NCBI GenBank assembly: GCA_029565935.1
Contig: JAKQNF010000002.1
Span: forward strand, 131,065 to 175,931
Direction of reading: 5' to 3'
Length of the DNA: 44,867 bases
Source of the DNA: Bacillota bacterium
GTDB taxonomy: Bacteria; Bacillota; DTU025; MWDF01
Under the pieces are notes generated by a model, which was given only the letters and a program-made list of their open reading frames with translations, was not told the origin of the DNA and searched no databases. The position numbers and the translations under genes were made by a program. Of the stretch, positions 24,168 through 31,909 are shown in pieces. The stretch's first letter is position 1. Each line of letters starts with the position of its first letter.

Positions 24168-24983
24168 CTAGAGATTGTCATGCGCTTCGCGTACCGTGCT
24201 CCTAATAAGCTTTGCGACGTCCTCGACGGGCATAAGGCCGGATCCGGCCTTGCCCAGATACATCAAGTACTCTATGTTACCTTCCGGCCCCTTGACGGGT
24301 GAATAATCCACGCCGCCGACAGCGAGCCCTAGCTCGTATGCGCCCCTCGCGGCGAAGTCGAGCACCTGCTCATGCACGGCGGGATCCCTTACTACCCCGT
24401 TCTTCCCCACTTTCTCCCTGCCGGCCTCGAACTGGGGTTTCACAAGGATAACGCACCTTAGCCTGTCCGATCCCACCTTGAGCACCGCAGGCAGCACCTT
24501 CAGGAACGAGATGAACGACACGTCCATCGAGGAGAAGTCTATCCCCTCCTCAAACAGGTTCGGGTCCAGATTCCTGGCGTTGGTCCGCTCCATGACGATT
24601 ACCCTCGGGTCCTGCCTGAGCTTCCACGCCAGCTGGCCGTAGCCCACGTCGACGGCATAGACCTTGCTCGCGCCCCTTTGTAGCATGCAATCGGTGAAGC
24701 CCCCCGTGGAAGCGCCGATGTCCATCGCCTTCACGCCTGCAAGGTCGATCCCGAAGCGGTCGAGGGCCTTCTCAAGCTTGAGCCCTCCTCTGGACACGTA
24801 CTTCAGGGCCGGACCGGTCACTTCAACCTTGGCGTCCGGGGATATCTTCTCCCCAGGCTTGTCCCTCACCTGCCCGTCCACCTTCACGAGGCCGGCTATT
24901 ATTAATCGCCTTGCGCCCTCCCCGCTCTCGGCAAGGCCGCTTTCGAACACAAGGGCGTCGAGCCTTTTCTTCGAAGACGCCAT
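24168..24983 (-). CDS. tlyA: TlyA-family rRNA 2'-O-methyltransferase
   Basis: A 271-aa protein with an N-terminal S4 RNA-binding domain (KRLDALVFESGLAESGEGARRLI) and an FtsJ-type methyltransferase domain (MDIGASTGGFTDCMLQRGA motif I; VKPQFEAG). TlyA of mycobacteria methylates 16S C1409 and 23S C1920, which is the probable role here. The ATG begins two bases after dxs ends; dxs-tlyA-nadK-argR-recN is the usual Bacillota order. Confidence 0.93.
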   Translation of the reverse strand: MASSKKRLDALVFESGLAESGEGARRLIIAGLVKVDGQVRDKPGEKISPDAKVEVTGPALKYVSRGGLKLEKALDRFGIDLAGVKAMDIGASTGGFTDCMLQRGASKVYAVDVGYGQLAWKLRQDPRVIVMERTNARNLDPNLFEEGIDFSSMDVSFISFLKVLPAVLKVGSDRLRCVILVKPQFEAGREKVGKNGVVRDPAVHEQVLDFAARGAYELGLAVGGVDYSPVKGPEGNIEYLMYLGKAGSGLMPVEDVAKLIRSTVREAHDNL

Positions 24984-24984
24984 C

Positions 24985-26859
24985 CTAGCGACCTTCCTTC
25001 GCCGCGGCCGCCATCACGGCTTTGGCGATGCCTTCCGCGTCAAGGCCGAGCCGGCTAATTACGGCGGGCCTCTTGCCGTGCTTGATTGGGCTTTCCGGTA
25101 TAGACAGGGGAATCACGCTACCCGCCTGGCCCTCGCAAAGGAGCATCACGCTGGAATACAAGCCTCCCCTTGCCACGCCTTCCTCCACGGTGAAGATGAG
25201 CCTGTGTCCTTTCAAAGCGGACCTTACGACTTGCTCGTCGATGGGCTTGAGCGACCTGATATTTATCACCGTCGCGCTTATCCCCTCATCCTCAAGCATG
25301 GAGGTGGCCTTCATAGCCTCCGATGTCGACGGTCCCTCGCAGATCAGGGCCACGTCGCTCCCTGACTTGAGCACCTCGGCCCTGCCGGGCATGAACGGCG
25401 CTGCGGGGCCGGTCCTGGCCGAGTCGTTAGAATGTCCTTTGGGATATCTTATCATCACAGGACCGGCCGCTTCTTCCGCGGCCCATCCCAGCATCATCTC
25501 AAGCTCGGTCCCGTCCATGGGCGCCAGCACGGTGAAGCCGGGGGCCGACAGAGCCATGGACATGTCGTACGTGCCCTGGTGGGTTGCTCCGTCCTCGCCG
25601 ACGATCCCGGCCCTGTCGATCGCCAGGACTACGTGCAGCCCCTGCAGGGCGACGTCGTGCAGCATCTGGTCGTACGCGCGCTGCAGGAATGTCGAATAGA
25701 GCGCGACCACAGGCACAAGGCCCCCCGCGGCAAGCCCTGCCGCGAAAGTCACGGCATGCTGCTCGGCAATTCCCACGTCGAAGTACCTGCCCGGAAATCT
25801 CCTTGCGAATGAGGAAAGGCCAGTCCCCGCCGGCATCGCCGCGGTTATCGCGACGATCCTCGGGTCGCTTTCCGCCAGCTCCACGAGCTTTTTCGAGAAT
25901 ACGTCAGTGAAGCCGTCCTTGTTATTGTTCACCTTTATGCCTGTCGCCGGATCGAACGGCCCCGTGCCGTGGTAGCTGTCGGGGTCGGCCTCGGCAGGGG
26001 CGTAGCCCTTGCCCTTCTTGGTAACGGCATGTATGATGACGGGCCCTCCGAGCTTCCTGGCGTCTCTTATAGCGTTTCTCATCATCTTTATGTTGTGCCC
26101 GTCCAGCGGCCCGATGTAGGTAAAGCCCAGGTCCTCGAACAGCATCTTCGGAAGCAGCAGACCCTTCAAGGACCTTTTCACCACATGGCCGGCCTGCCTG
26201 ATCTTCTCGCCTACGATCGGGATGCCCGACAGAATCTGCTTGAAGCCGTTCTCGATCTTGCGCCTCGCCGGTGAGAACCTGATCCTTTCCAGCATCTCGG
26301 ATATGCTGCCGACGTTCCTCGCGATGGCCTGCTCGTTGTCGTTAAGGATGACTATGAGGTCCTCCTTGAGGGCACCCGCGTTGTTCATGGCCTCGTACGC
26401 CATCCCGCCGGTCATTGCGCCGTCTCCTATGACGGCGACGACCGCGTTGCCGGCGCCTTTTAGGCGCCTCGACACGGCAAGCCCGAGCGCCGCGGATATC
26501 GAGGTGGATGAATGGCCCGTGCCGAAGCAGTCTGACTTGCTCTCCTTTATGTTCGGGAAGCCCGAAGGCCCGCCTTCCTGCCTTAGCCTTTTCATGGCCA
26601 GCCTTCGCCCCGTCAGTATCTTCATAGCGTAGGACTGGTGGCCCACGTCCCAGACTATCCTGTCGACCTCCGGATCCAGCTCGGCCAGCAGCGCCACCGT
26701 AAGCTCCACCGTGCCGAGGTTAGATGCCAAATGTCCTCCGTTTTCCGCCACGCACTCGATGATATATGACCTGACCTCGTCGGCCAGGGCCTTAAGGTCC
26801 GCGTCGTCCAGCGCCATAAGGTCCTTGTGAGTGTCGATTTGGTCAAGAATATGCGCCAT
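24985..26859 (-). CDS. dxs: 1-deoxy-D-xylulose-5-phosphate synthase
   Basis: First and rate-limiting enzyme of the MEP isoprenoid pathway: pyruvate plus glyceraldehyde-3-phosphate to DXP, using thiamine diphosphate. 624 aa. TPP-binding motif GDGAMTGGMAYEAMNNAG near residue 150, ILNDNEQAI, YIGPLDGHN, and the transketolase pyrimidine-domain motif FDVGIAEQHAVTFAAGLA. The start ATG has GGAGGTAATGG upstream and follows oapA by 15 nt. With ispA nearby it supplies prenyl precursors. Confidence 0.97.
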   Translation of the reverse strand: MAHILDQIDTHKDLMALDDADLKALADEVRSYIIECVAENGGHLASNLGTVELTVALLAELDPEVDRIVWDVGHQSYAMKILTGRRLAMKRLRQEGGPSGFPNIKESKSDCFGTGHSSTSISAALGLAVSRRLKGAGNAVVAVIGDGAMTGGMAYEAMNNAGALKEDLIVILNDNEQAIARNVGSISEMLERIRFSPARRKIENGFKQILSGIPIVGEKIRQAGHVVKRSLKGLLLPKMLFEDLGFTYIGPLDGHNIKMMRNAIRDARKLGGPVIIHAVTKKGKGYAPAEADPDSYHGTGPFDPATGIKVNNNKDGFTDVFSKKLVELAESDPRIVAITAAMPAGTGLSSFARRFPGRYFDVGIAEQHAVTFAAGLAAGGLVPVVALYSTFLQRAYDQMLHDVALQGLHVVLAIDRAGIVGEDGATHQGTYDMSMALSAPGFTVLAPMDGTELEMMLGWAAEEAAGPVMIRYPKGHSNDSARTGPAAPFMPGRAEVLKSGSDVALICEGPSTSEAMKATSMLEDEGISATVINIRSLKPIDEQVVRSALKGHRLIFTVEEGVARGGLYSSVMLLCEGQAGSVIPLSIPESPIKHGKRPAVISRLGLDAEGIAKAVMAAAAKEGR

Positions 26860-26874
26860 CCCATTACCTCCGTA

Positions 26875-27414
26875 TCATCTGCCACGCCTGAGGAATGCCG
26901 GCACCAACGAGTTCGCGGCCGCGACCAGCCTGCCGGCGAGCAATATCACGCGTTCCGCCTCGCTCATCGCGAAGCCCTTAGATATGTACTTCAACGTGAT
27001 CGTGCCAGAAGCCACCACCGCCACCGTAACTGCCAGCACTAGCGTCGCGTTCGCATCCATGAGCGAGGCGAGGCCCGACGCGCTCGCAGCCGCGAGGGCG
27101 CCGCTGAGCGTGCCGCATATGTCGCCGACTATGTCGTTGCAGAAGTTCGCCACCTGGGGAGCGTTCCTCACAAGGCGCAAGGCTTCCGCCCCTCCTCTTA
27201 TCTTCCTCGCGGCTACGGCGTTTATGGGTGGTTCCGTGGCCGCGGCCACCGCCGTGCCGACTATGTCGAACGCGACTCCCGTGAGGACGGTGAGGAAGAG
27301 CAGCACAAAAGAAAGGAGAAGCGAGAACTCCCCCAATGATCCTGTGCCCATGTTGAGCGCGAATGACGTAAAAAGCACACCGAGGGCTATCCTGACCGCG
27401 GTCCTGGACTTCAA
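26875..27414 (-). CDS. oapA: OLE-associated membrane protein OapA
   Basis: A 179-aa membrane protein recognised as OapA, the protein that binds OLE RNA and brings it to the membrane. It has about four hydrophobic segments (residues 8-22, 30-48, ~97-116, 122-138). The best-conserved block spans about 47-100: VAFDIVGTAVAAATEPPINA, AARKIRGGAEAL, LVRNAPQVANFCND. It includes a D94-x3-D98 pair (NDIVGD), the DxxxD motif reported for OapA. I chose the TTG at 27414, which has AAGGAAGGTG about 6 nt upstream; a longer reading would run into the RNA. It lies directly downstream of the RNA gene and upstream of dxs, its standard position. In Bacillus halodurans loss of OLE or OapA causes cold, ethanol and magnesium sensitivity; the same role here is inferred. 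Confidence 0.85.
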   Translation of the reverse strand: MKSRTAVRIALGVLFTSFALNMGTGSLGEFSLLLSFVLLFLTVLTGVAFDIVGTAVAAATEPPINAVAARKIRGGAEALRLVRNAPQVANFCNDIVGDICGTLSGALAAASASGLASLMDANATLVLAVTVAVVASGTITLKYISKGFAMSEAERVILLAGRLVAAANSLVPAFLRRGR

Positions 27415-27437
27415 GGCGCACCTTCCTTCTAGTCGAC

Positions 27438-27457
27438 GGCCCGGCCTAAGCCGGGCC
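27438..27457 (-). promoter_or_regulatory. GC hairpin between OLE RNA and oapA
   Basis: A perfect 8-bp stem (27438-27445 with 27450-27457) with a 4-nt loop, 7 nt after the OLE terminal stem and about 10 nt before the oapA ribosome-binding site. No T-run follows, so it is more likely a processing or stability element, or part of the RNA 3' end, than a full terminator. Confidence 0.45.
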
Positions 27458-27464
27458 ATCAAAG

Positions 27465-28070
27465 ATACAGGCGGCAGCGGCACGGGTAAATACTGTGACT
27501 TAGGTCCAGTAGGTTTTCCCGCCTGTGCACCTTCTCGTCGCCGGAAGGCGGTTTCCCTTTACGACAGGCTCCCTGCGTCGCCGACAGGTAGACTGGATTA
27601 CCACTTAGATCACACTGCAATCCCCGCGTCGCCAAGGCAAGCCGAGCATCCTAGGAGTTTTCCTCGACAGCCCTTAAGGCGGTCCTTAGCCTCTTTTGCA
27701 GATACGGTTTCAACCTCACCCGCGCCGCCGTGGCCGCGGCGGCCGGCTAGGTTATCCCCCGCACCCGCTTCAAGGCAGGCTACGCTGCATCCAGCGCTTC
27801 CTCATACAGACGGTGGCTATGCACCGGACTGCAGGTTAACCCCAATCCGTGGGTCTTCGTAGACTGTATGGCCCACAGTCTTGGGCCTCAGCGCCGCCAG
27901 GGTCATCGCCCGCATGCCATTACGGATCGCCCTGGAGGCTATCCCCCTGCACAAACCCCGGACTGGGCGTCCAGAGCCCGCACAAGAGGCTTCATCGATG
28001 TGCCCTCAACGGAATTTTAACCCCGTTTTCAGGACAGCCGTGACCGACTAGGATAATGCGCCGCCTGCAT
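27465..28070 (-). ncRNA. ole: OLE RNA (ornate, large, extremophilic), about 606 nt
   Basis: A long structured non-coding RNA that forms a membrane-bound ribonucleoprotein with OapA. No protein reading with family-like composition is seen on either strand. The two ends pair over 11 bp (28060-28070 with 27465-27475, one G.U), closing the molecule at 606 nt, close to the roughly 610 nt known for OLE. Internal stems include 27870-27875 with 27882-27887, and 27724-27729 with 27738-27743. Locus: ispA and DUF212 upstream; oapA, dxs, tlyA, nadK, argR and recN downstream, the genomic setting described for OLE in Bacillota. An extended -10 element sits 6 nt before the predicted 5' end. RNase P, tmRNA and 6S RNA were considered and lack their signatures. 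The primary-sequence match to the OLE consensus was not computed. Confidence 0.85.
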
Positions 28071-28075
28071 TAATA

Positions 28076-28084
28076 TTTATATCA
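28076..28084 (-). promoter_or_regulatory. Extended -10 promoter of OLE RNA
   Basis: On the minus strand TG-A-TATAAA (28084-28076), with the TGA being the stop codon of the DUF212 gene. Transcription would start about 6-7 nt later, at or near 28070, the 5' end of the terminal OLE stem. No good -35 hexamer is present, as is common with extended -10 promoters. Confidence 0.5.
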
Positions 28085-28519
28085 CAAATTCAACACTATT
28101 GCAGAGACCACGACCCCCAGCGCAAGGCCGGCTACGACTTCCACCATCTCATGGCCTTGGAACTCGTTCATGTTGGGGCATCTCTTGTCGACGTATTCCT
28201 TTCCCAGCGTCTTTACGGCGACTTCCTTGAGCAGAAGGCCCTGCCTGTGGAATTCTGCCCGCATGTGCATGGCGTCATAGCTTACTATGCCCGCGAGCAC
28301 GAGGGTCGTGAGGAACTCGATGCTCGTCGTGCCGTTGAATATCCCGGCACAGAAGCACAAGGATCCCACCAAAGCGGCGTGGGCTGAGGGCATGCCCCCG
28401 GTCTTGAGCGCCCTTCCGGAGAAGAAGTCCCCGCTCTTCACCTTCGCAAGGACGAACTTGATTAGCTGGGCCATAAGCCAGGAGACAAGGACCGAGAAGA
28501 ATGCCCTTTCGTCTGCCAC
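28082..28519 (-). CDS. DUF212 (divergent PAP2) membrane protein
   Basis: A 145-aa protein of the divergent PAP2/DUF212 family (YuiD-like). Four or so membrane segments carry the PAP2-type motifs KTGGMPSAHAALVGSL (phosphatase motif 2, PSAH) and GHEMVEVVAGLALG (motif 3, H-x-x-x-E/D variant). Acid phosphatase or lipid phosphatase activity is possible; prenyl diphosphate phosphatase would suit its place between ispA and dxs, but this is inference. GTG start with GGGAGGCGG 6 nt upstream. Its stop codon overlaps the OLE promoter. Confidence 0.85.
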   Translation of the reverse strand: MADERAFFSVLVSWLMAQLIKFVLAKVKSGDFFSGRALKTGGMPSAHAALVGSLCFCAGIFNGTTSIEFLTTLVLAGIVSYDAMHMRAEFHRQGLLLKEVAVKTLGKEYVDKRCPNMNEFQGHEMVEVVAGLALGVVVSAIVLNL

Positions 28520-28533
28520 GTAAAACCGCCTCC

Positions 28534-29412
28534 CTAAGCTCGTAATAGTCCGATCGCCGCAAGCAATGCCTTCCCATCGCCGGGAAGTACCTTCACTTCC
28601 TCCTCCGCCATCTCGAGTAGGTTCCTAAGCCTGTCCTTTGCGCCTTCCAGCCCGAACGCCGTCACATACGTGAACTTGCCCTGCTCGGCATCCTTGCCGG
28701 GGGTCTTCCCCAGCTGTTCCTTAGTCGAAGTCGCATCGAGCACGTCGTCCCTCACCTGGAAGGCCCTCCCTACGAGAACGCCTATGCGGTCAGCCCCTGC
28801 AAGGTCCTGGGATCCGGCTATCAAGGCGCCGGCCCTTAGCGTAAAGCTTATCAGCGCCCCGGTCTTAAGGTCGTGCATCGCGGCAAGCGCCTCCTCGTCC
28901 TGCTGCCCTCCGGTCATATCGAGCGCCTGTCCGCCGGCCATGCCCGATGCTCCGGACGCTTTTGCCAGCTCCAGGGCCAAGCGCGAAGCCAGGTAAGCCC
29001 CGGCCCTCTTTACGTAGCCCTCGTCCAGGATCGTCTCGAAAGCCCTGCTTTGAAGGGCGTCGCCTGCGAGTATCGCCATGGCCTCGCCGAACACCTTATG
29101 GTTGGACGGCATACCTCTGCGGAAATCGTCGTCGTCCATCGAGGGCAGGTCGTCGTGAATGAGGGAATACGTGTGTATGAGCTCGACGGCGACCGACGGT
29201 TCGGCCGCAAACTCGATGTCGCCTCCGTATGCCATGACGGATGCGTGCAGCAGGTAAGGCCTGAACCTCTTGCCGCCCGAAAGGACGGTGTACTCCATCG
29301 CCTCCCACAGCGCCCTTGAGCCTTCCCCTTCCTTCAAGGCAAGCTCGAGGCACCTGCTGAAGAGGCTTCCCCGACCCAGCCATCGCTCATAACCGGGAAG
29401 TCTTGCGCTCAT
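28534..29412 (-). CDS. ispA: Farnesyl/geranyl diphosphate synthase IspA
   Basis: Condenses IPP with allylic diphosphates to C15 (or C20) prenyl chains. 292 aa. The first aspartate-rich motif is DDLPSMDDDDFRRG (D87-D94) and the second is DDVLD (D222-D226), with GGKRFRP near residue 46 for diphosphate binding. The two residues inserted in DDxx(xx)D mark the bacterial short-chain type. The ATG overlaps the xseB stop (ATGA). Product length cannot be read with certainty from sequence. Confidence 0.94.
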   Translation of the reverse strand: MSARLPGYERWLGRGSLFSRCLELALKEGEGSRALWEAMEYTVLSGGKRFRPYLLHASVMAYGGDIEFAAEPSVAVELIHTYSLIHDDLPSMDDDDFRRGMPSNHKVFGEAMAILAGDALQSRAFETILDEGYVKRAGAYLASRLALELAKASGASGMAGGQALDMTGGQQDEEALAAMHDLKTGALISFTLRAGALIAGSQDLAGADRIGVLVGRAFQVRDDVLDATSTKEQLGKTPGKDAEQGKFTYVTAFGLEGAKDRLRNLLEMAEEEVKVLPGDGKALLAAIGLLRA

Positions 29413-29648
29413 CTTCCACCCTCTCCGGCTTCCATGTCGACGAGCTTCCCGTCCGGACCCAGCAGCTTGACCTTCTCCTCCGCCGCATCCAGCACGGCCC
29501 TGAGCTTGCCTATCAGCTCGTAGCCCTCTTCATACAAAGCCATGGCCCTCTCGATGTCGATGTCCCTGCTTTCCATCAACCCCGCGATCTCCGAAAGCCT
29601 GGCCATCATGGTCTCGAAACTCTCCGCGGAAACCTTCTTCCTGGCCAT
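29409..29648 (-). CDS. xseB: Exodeoxyribonuclease VII small subunit
   Basis: A 79-aa all-helical subunit of exonuclease VII; several copies wrap the XseA catalytic subunit. The family pattern SFETMMARLSEIAGLMESRDIDIERAMALYEEGYELI is complete. Starts at an ATG with GGAGGTGCATCAGT, 60 nt after xseA, and overlaps ispA by ATGA. Confidence 0.93.
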   Translation of the reverse strand: MARKKVSAESFETMMARLSEIAGLMESRDIDIERAMALYEEGYELIGKLRAVLDAAEEKVKLLGPDGKLVDMEAGEGGR

Positions 29649-29708
29649 ACTGATGCACCTCCAAAGATGCCGGACCTTGCTCGATTATGGTCCGTCTTGA
29701 ATGGTCGA

Positions 29709-30959
29709 TCATTCGCCGCTCTTCACAACTTCGCAACCCAGCGTTCCGTGCTTCAGCCGCACTTCTACCCTGGCTCCCGAAGGCGCCTGGGAGTAGCTCC
29801 TCACCACCGTACCGTCCGGAAGCGCGCACACGGAATACCCCCTGTCCAGTACTGAAGCAGGATTAAGCGCCATCACCGACGCCTCCAGCGCCTTGAGCCT
29901 TGAGCCTGCCTCGAACACATGCCTTCTGGCAGCCGACCTTATTAAACTTTCCATATCGTCGACCGCCTGCCTCCTAAGGTCCACCATGTCCATCGGCCTC
30001 GCCAAGGGACCCCTGGAGACCATGCTCTCTAGAAGCGCCCTCTTTGCGGCGGCGATCTCGGTGAGCCTCCCTGTGAGCCTCCCTGCGACGGATCCGATCG
30101 CCCCGGCGATCGCCGAAGCGTCAGGCACTAGCAGCTCGGCCGCGTTGCTCGGGGTCGACGCCCTTACATCCGCTACGAAATCGGCGATGGTGAAATCGAC
30201 CTCGTGGCCTATCCCGGTGACGACCGGCCTCTCCATGGCCGCTATCGCCCTTGCCAGGCCCTCGTCGTTGAAACACCAAAGGTCCTCGGACGATCCTCCG
30301 CCCCTTGCTATGACGACCACGTCGGCTTCTCGCAGCCTGCTTGCCGCATCGAGGGCTTCCGTCACGCTCGCAGGCGCCGTAGCCCCTTGCATCGTAGCCG
30401 GGACGATAGTGATGCGGATGCCCTGCCACCTGGCCTTCGAAATCTTAATGAAATCCCTCGCCGCTGCGGACGAAGGTGACGTTATGAGCACGATGTCCTT
30501 TATGAACGGAGGAAGGGGTTTCTTGCGGGCCTGGTCGAGCAGCCCCTCCTTGAGGAGCTTGTCCTTGAGCCTGAGGAACGCTGCGTACTTCGCGCCCTCA
30601 CCGGCCGGCGCCAGGCTCTGTGCCACTATCTGGTAGACCCCGTTGGGCTCGTACACCCTGATGTCGCCGTAGGCCACCACAAGAAGCCCGTTCTCGGGTA
30701 TGAAGCCCAAGGCCGCCTGCTTCGCCGTCGCAGACCTGAACATCACGGCCTTCAGCTGGCTCCTGTCGTCTTTTAGGGTGAAGTACCAGTGTCCTGACCC
30801 GTACCTTCTCAGGTCGGCGACTTCTCCCATGACGGATATGCCGGCAAAATCCGGCTCATCGTCGAACATGCGGGCTATCCTGGCGTTTATGTCGCTTACG
30901 GATATGATCGTAGACTGTTCGACGCTTTCTTCGAACAGCAGGTTGCCAAAATCCCTCAT
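29709..30959 (-). CDS. xseA: Exodeoxyribonuclease VII large subunit
   Basis: Catalytic subunit that degrades single-stranded DNA from both ends. N-terminal OB-fold (VMGEVADLRRYGSGHWYFTLKDD), a catalytic core with ITSPSSAAARDF, VIARGGGSSEDLWCFNDE and GIGHEVDFTIADFVADVRASTPSNAAE, and a helical C-terminal half ending in NPASVLDRGYSVC. I chose the ATG at 30959 (GGGGGAG 8 nt upstream), which overlaps the upstream stop as ATGA; 416 aa. Confidence 0.95.
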   Translation of the reverse strand: MRDFGNLLFEESVEQSTIISVSDINARIARMFDDEPDFAGISVMGEVADLRRYGSGHWYFTLKDDRSQLKAVMFRSATAKQAALGFIPENGLLVVAYGDIRVYEPNGVYQIVAQSLAPAGEGAKYAAFLRLKDKLLKEGLLDQARKKPLPPFIKDIVLITSPSSAAARDFIKISKARWQGIRITIVPATMQGATAPASVTEALDAASRLREADVVVIARGGGSSEDLWCFNDEGLARAIAAMERPVVTGIGHEVDFTIADFVADVRASTPSNAAELLVPDASAIAGAIGSVAGRLTGRLTEIAAAKRALLESMVSRGPLARPMDMVDLRRQAVDDMESLIRSAARRHVFEAGSRLKALEASVMALNPASVLDRGYSVCALPDGTVVRSYSQAPSGARVEVRLKHGTLGCEVVKSGE

Positions 30960-31897
30960 ACCCACAGCTCCCCCAAGTAGGACACTCCTACCGCGTTATC
31001 GGAAGAAAGCCCGGCCATGCCGAACAGCACCTCGATCCCCTGTGCGTCCAGTTTTTTTATCAGGCCCTGCCTGATCCTCTCGTTGCTGGCCACGCCGCCG
31101 ACCATGAGGACCGTCCTTATGCCGGTCCCCTCAGACGCGCCAATAACGGCTGAAGATACGCTCTTTATGATGCAGTCCAGCACGGCCCTGGCCACACAGC
31201 TTGGATCCTCGCCGGCCCTGACCCCCCTTATCGCAGCCTCGCAAGGCCCGGAGAAGCTCATCCTTCCCCCCTGGACCGAAGAAGGGATCCTGAACGACAT
31301 GCCCTCGCCGCGCAAGGCCAGCACCTCCAGGGCCGGACCAGCCGGGAACGGGAGCTTCAGCGCCGCGCCGACCCGGTCGATCATCTGTCCGGCTGAGATA
31401 TCCGTGGTGGCCGCTACGACGTCGATGCCCATCTCACCTTCGCCCCAGAGCACTTCCATCACCTCGGTGGTGCCGCCCGACATATGGACCGCAAGGAACG
31501 TATCCCCAGGCGAAAGGCCTGCTTCAGGCGCGCACGCCGCTATGTGGCCTTCCTGGTGGCTGACCTCGACAAGATTGAGCCCAAGGCTCGACGCTACGGC
31601 CGAAGCTACGCTGCGACCAGCGTTGAACACGGGCATGTAGGATCCTTCGACCCTCCTCGGCCATGCGCTTACGGCGACAGAATCGACCTTGATGCCGTCC
31701 CTCCTGGCAACCGTGAACGCCTCTTTCATCATATCCGGGAGGTTTCGTATATGCATATAGAGGGCTTGTGACTGCCTTAGCCCGAGCCCTCCGTCTTCTA
31801 CTTCCAGTTTCTTCCTGAGATCAGCCGCCACCTCGCCATCCTGGCTTAGAGCCACCGAAGTGGTGTAGCAGCTAGTATCGATTCCCAATGCGGCCAT
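30956..31897 (-). CDS. Kae1/TsaD-like domain protein (paralog of TsaD)
   Basis: A 313-aa protein of the Kae1/TsaD (M22) ASKHA fold. It has ALGIDTSCYTTSVAL at the N-terminus, the metal-binding HQEGH (H114, H118), VHMSGGTTEV and the late SSDNAVG with the third metal ligand. It is shorter than TsaD (about 335-345 aa) and diverges in the substrate region. In many Bacillota such a gene sits between nusB and xseA and coexists with true tsaD elsewhere. I treat it as a paralog of unknown role rather than the tRNA t6A enzyme. Old annotation as O-sialoglycoprotein endopeptidase is a family legacy. Starts with ATG after GAGGGTCGG. Confidence 0.8.
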   Translation of the reverse strand: MAALGIDTSCYTTSVALSQDGEVAADLRKKLEVEDGGLGLRQSQALYMHIRNLPDMMKEAFTVARRDGIKVDSVAVSAWPRRVEGSYMPVFNAGRSVASAVASSLGLNLVEVSHQEGHIAACAPEAGLSPGDTFLAVHMSGGTTEVMEVLWGEGEMGIDVVAATTDISAGQMIDRVGAALKLPFPAGPALEVLALRGEGMSFRIPSSVQGGRMSFSGPCEAAIRGVRAGEDPSCVARAVLDCIIKSVSSAVIGASEGTGIRTVLMVGGVASNERIRQGLIKKLDAQGIEVLFGMAGLSSDNAVGVSYLGELWV

Positions 31898-31909
31898 GTC
31901 GACCGACCC

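Noticed and set aside
26831-27862. A 343-codon plus-strand frame spanning dxs start, oapA and part of the OLE interval
   Set aside because: It crosses two real features, is proline/arginine/serine-rich in the RNA part and has no family-like segment.
27465-28070. RNase P RNA, tmRNA, 6S RNA or a large riboswitch as the identity of the structured RNA
   Set aside because: The conserved RNase P core (GAGGAAAGUCC and ACAGAA), the tmRNA alanine-tRNA ends and the 6S open bubble are absent; length and neighbourhood fit OLE.
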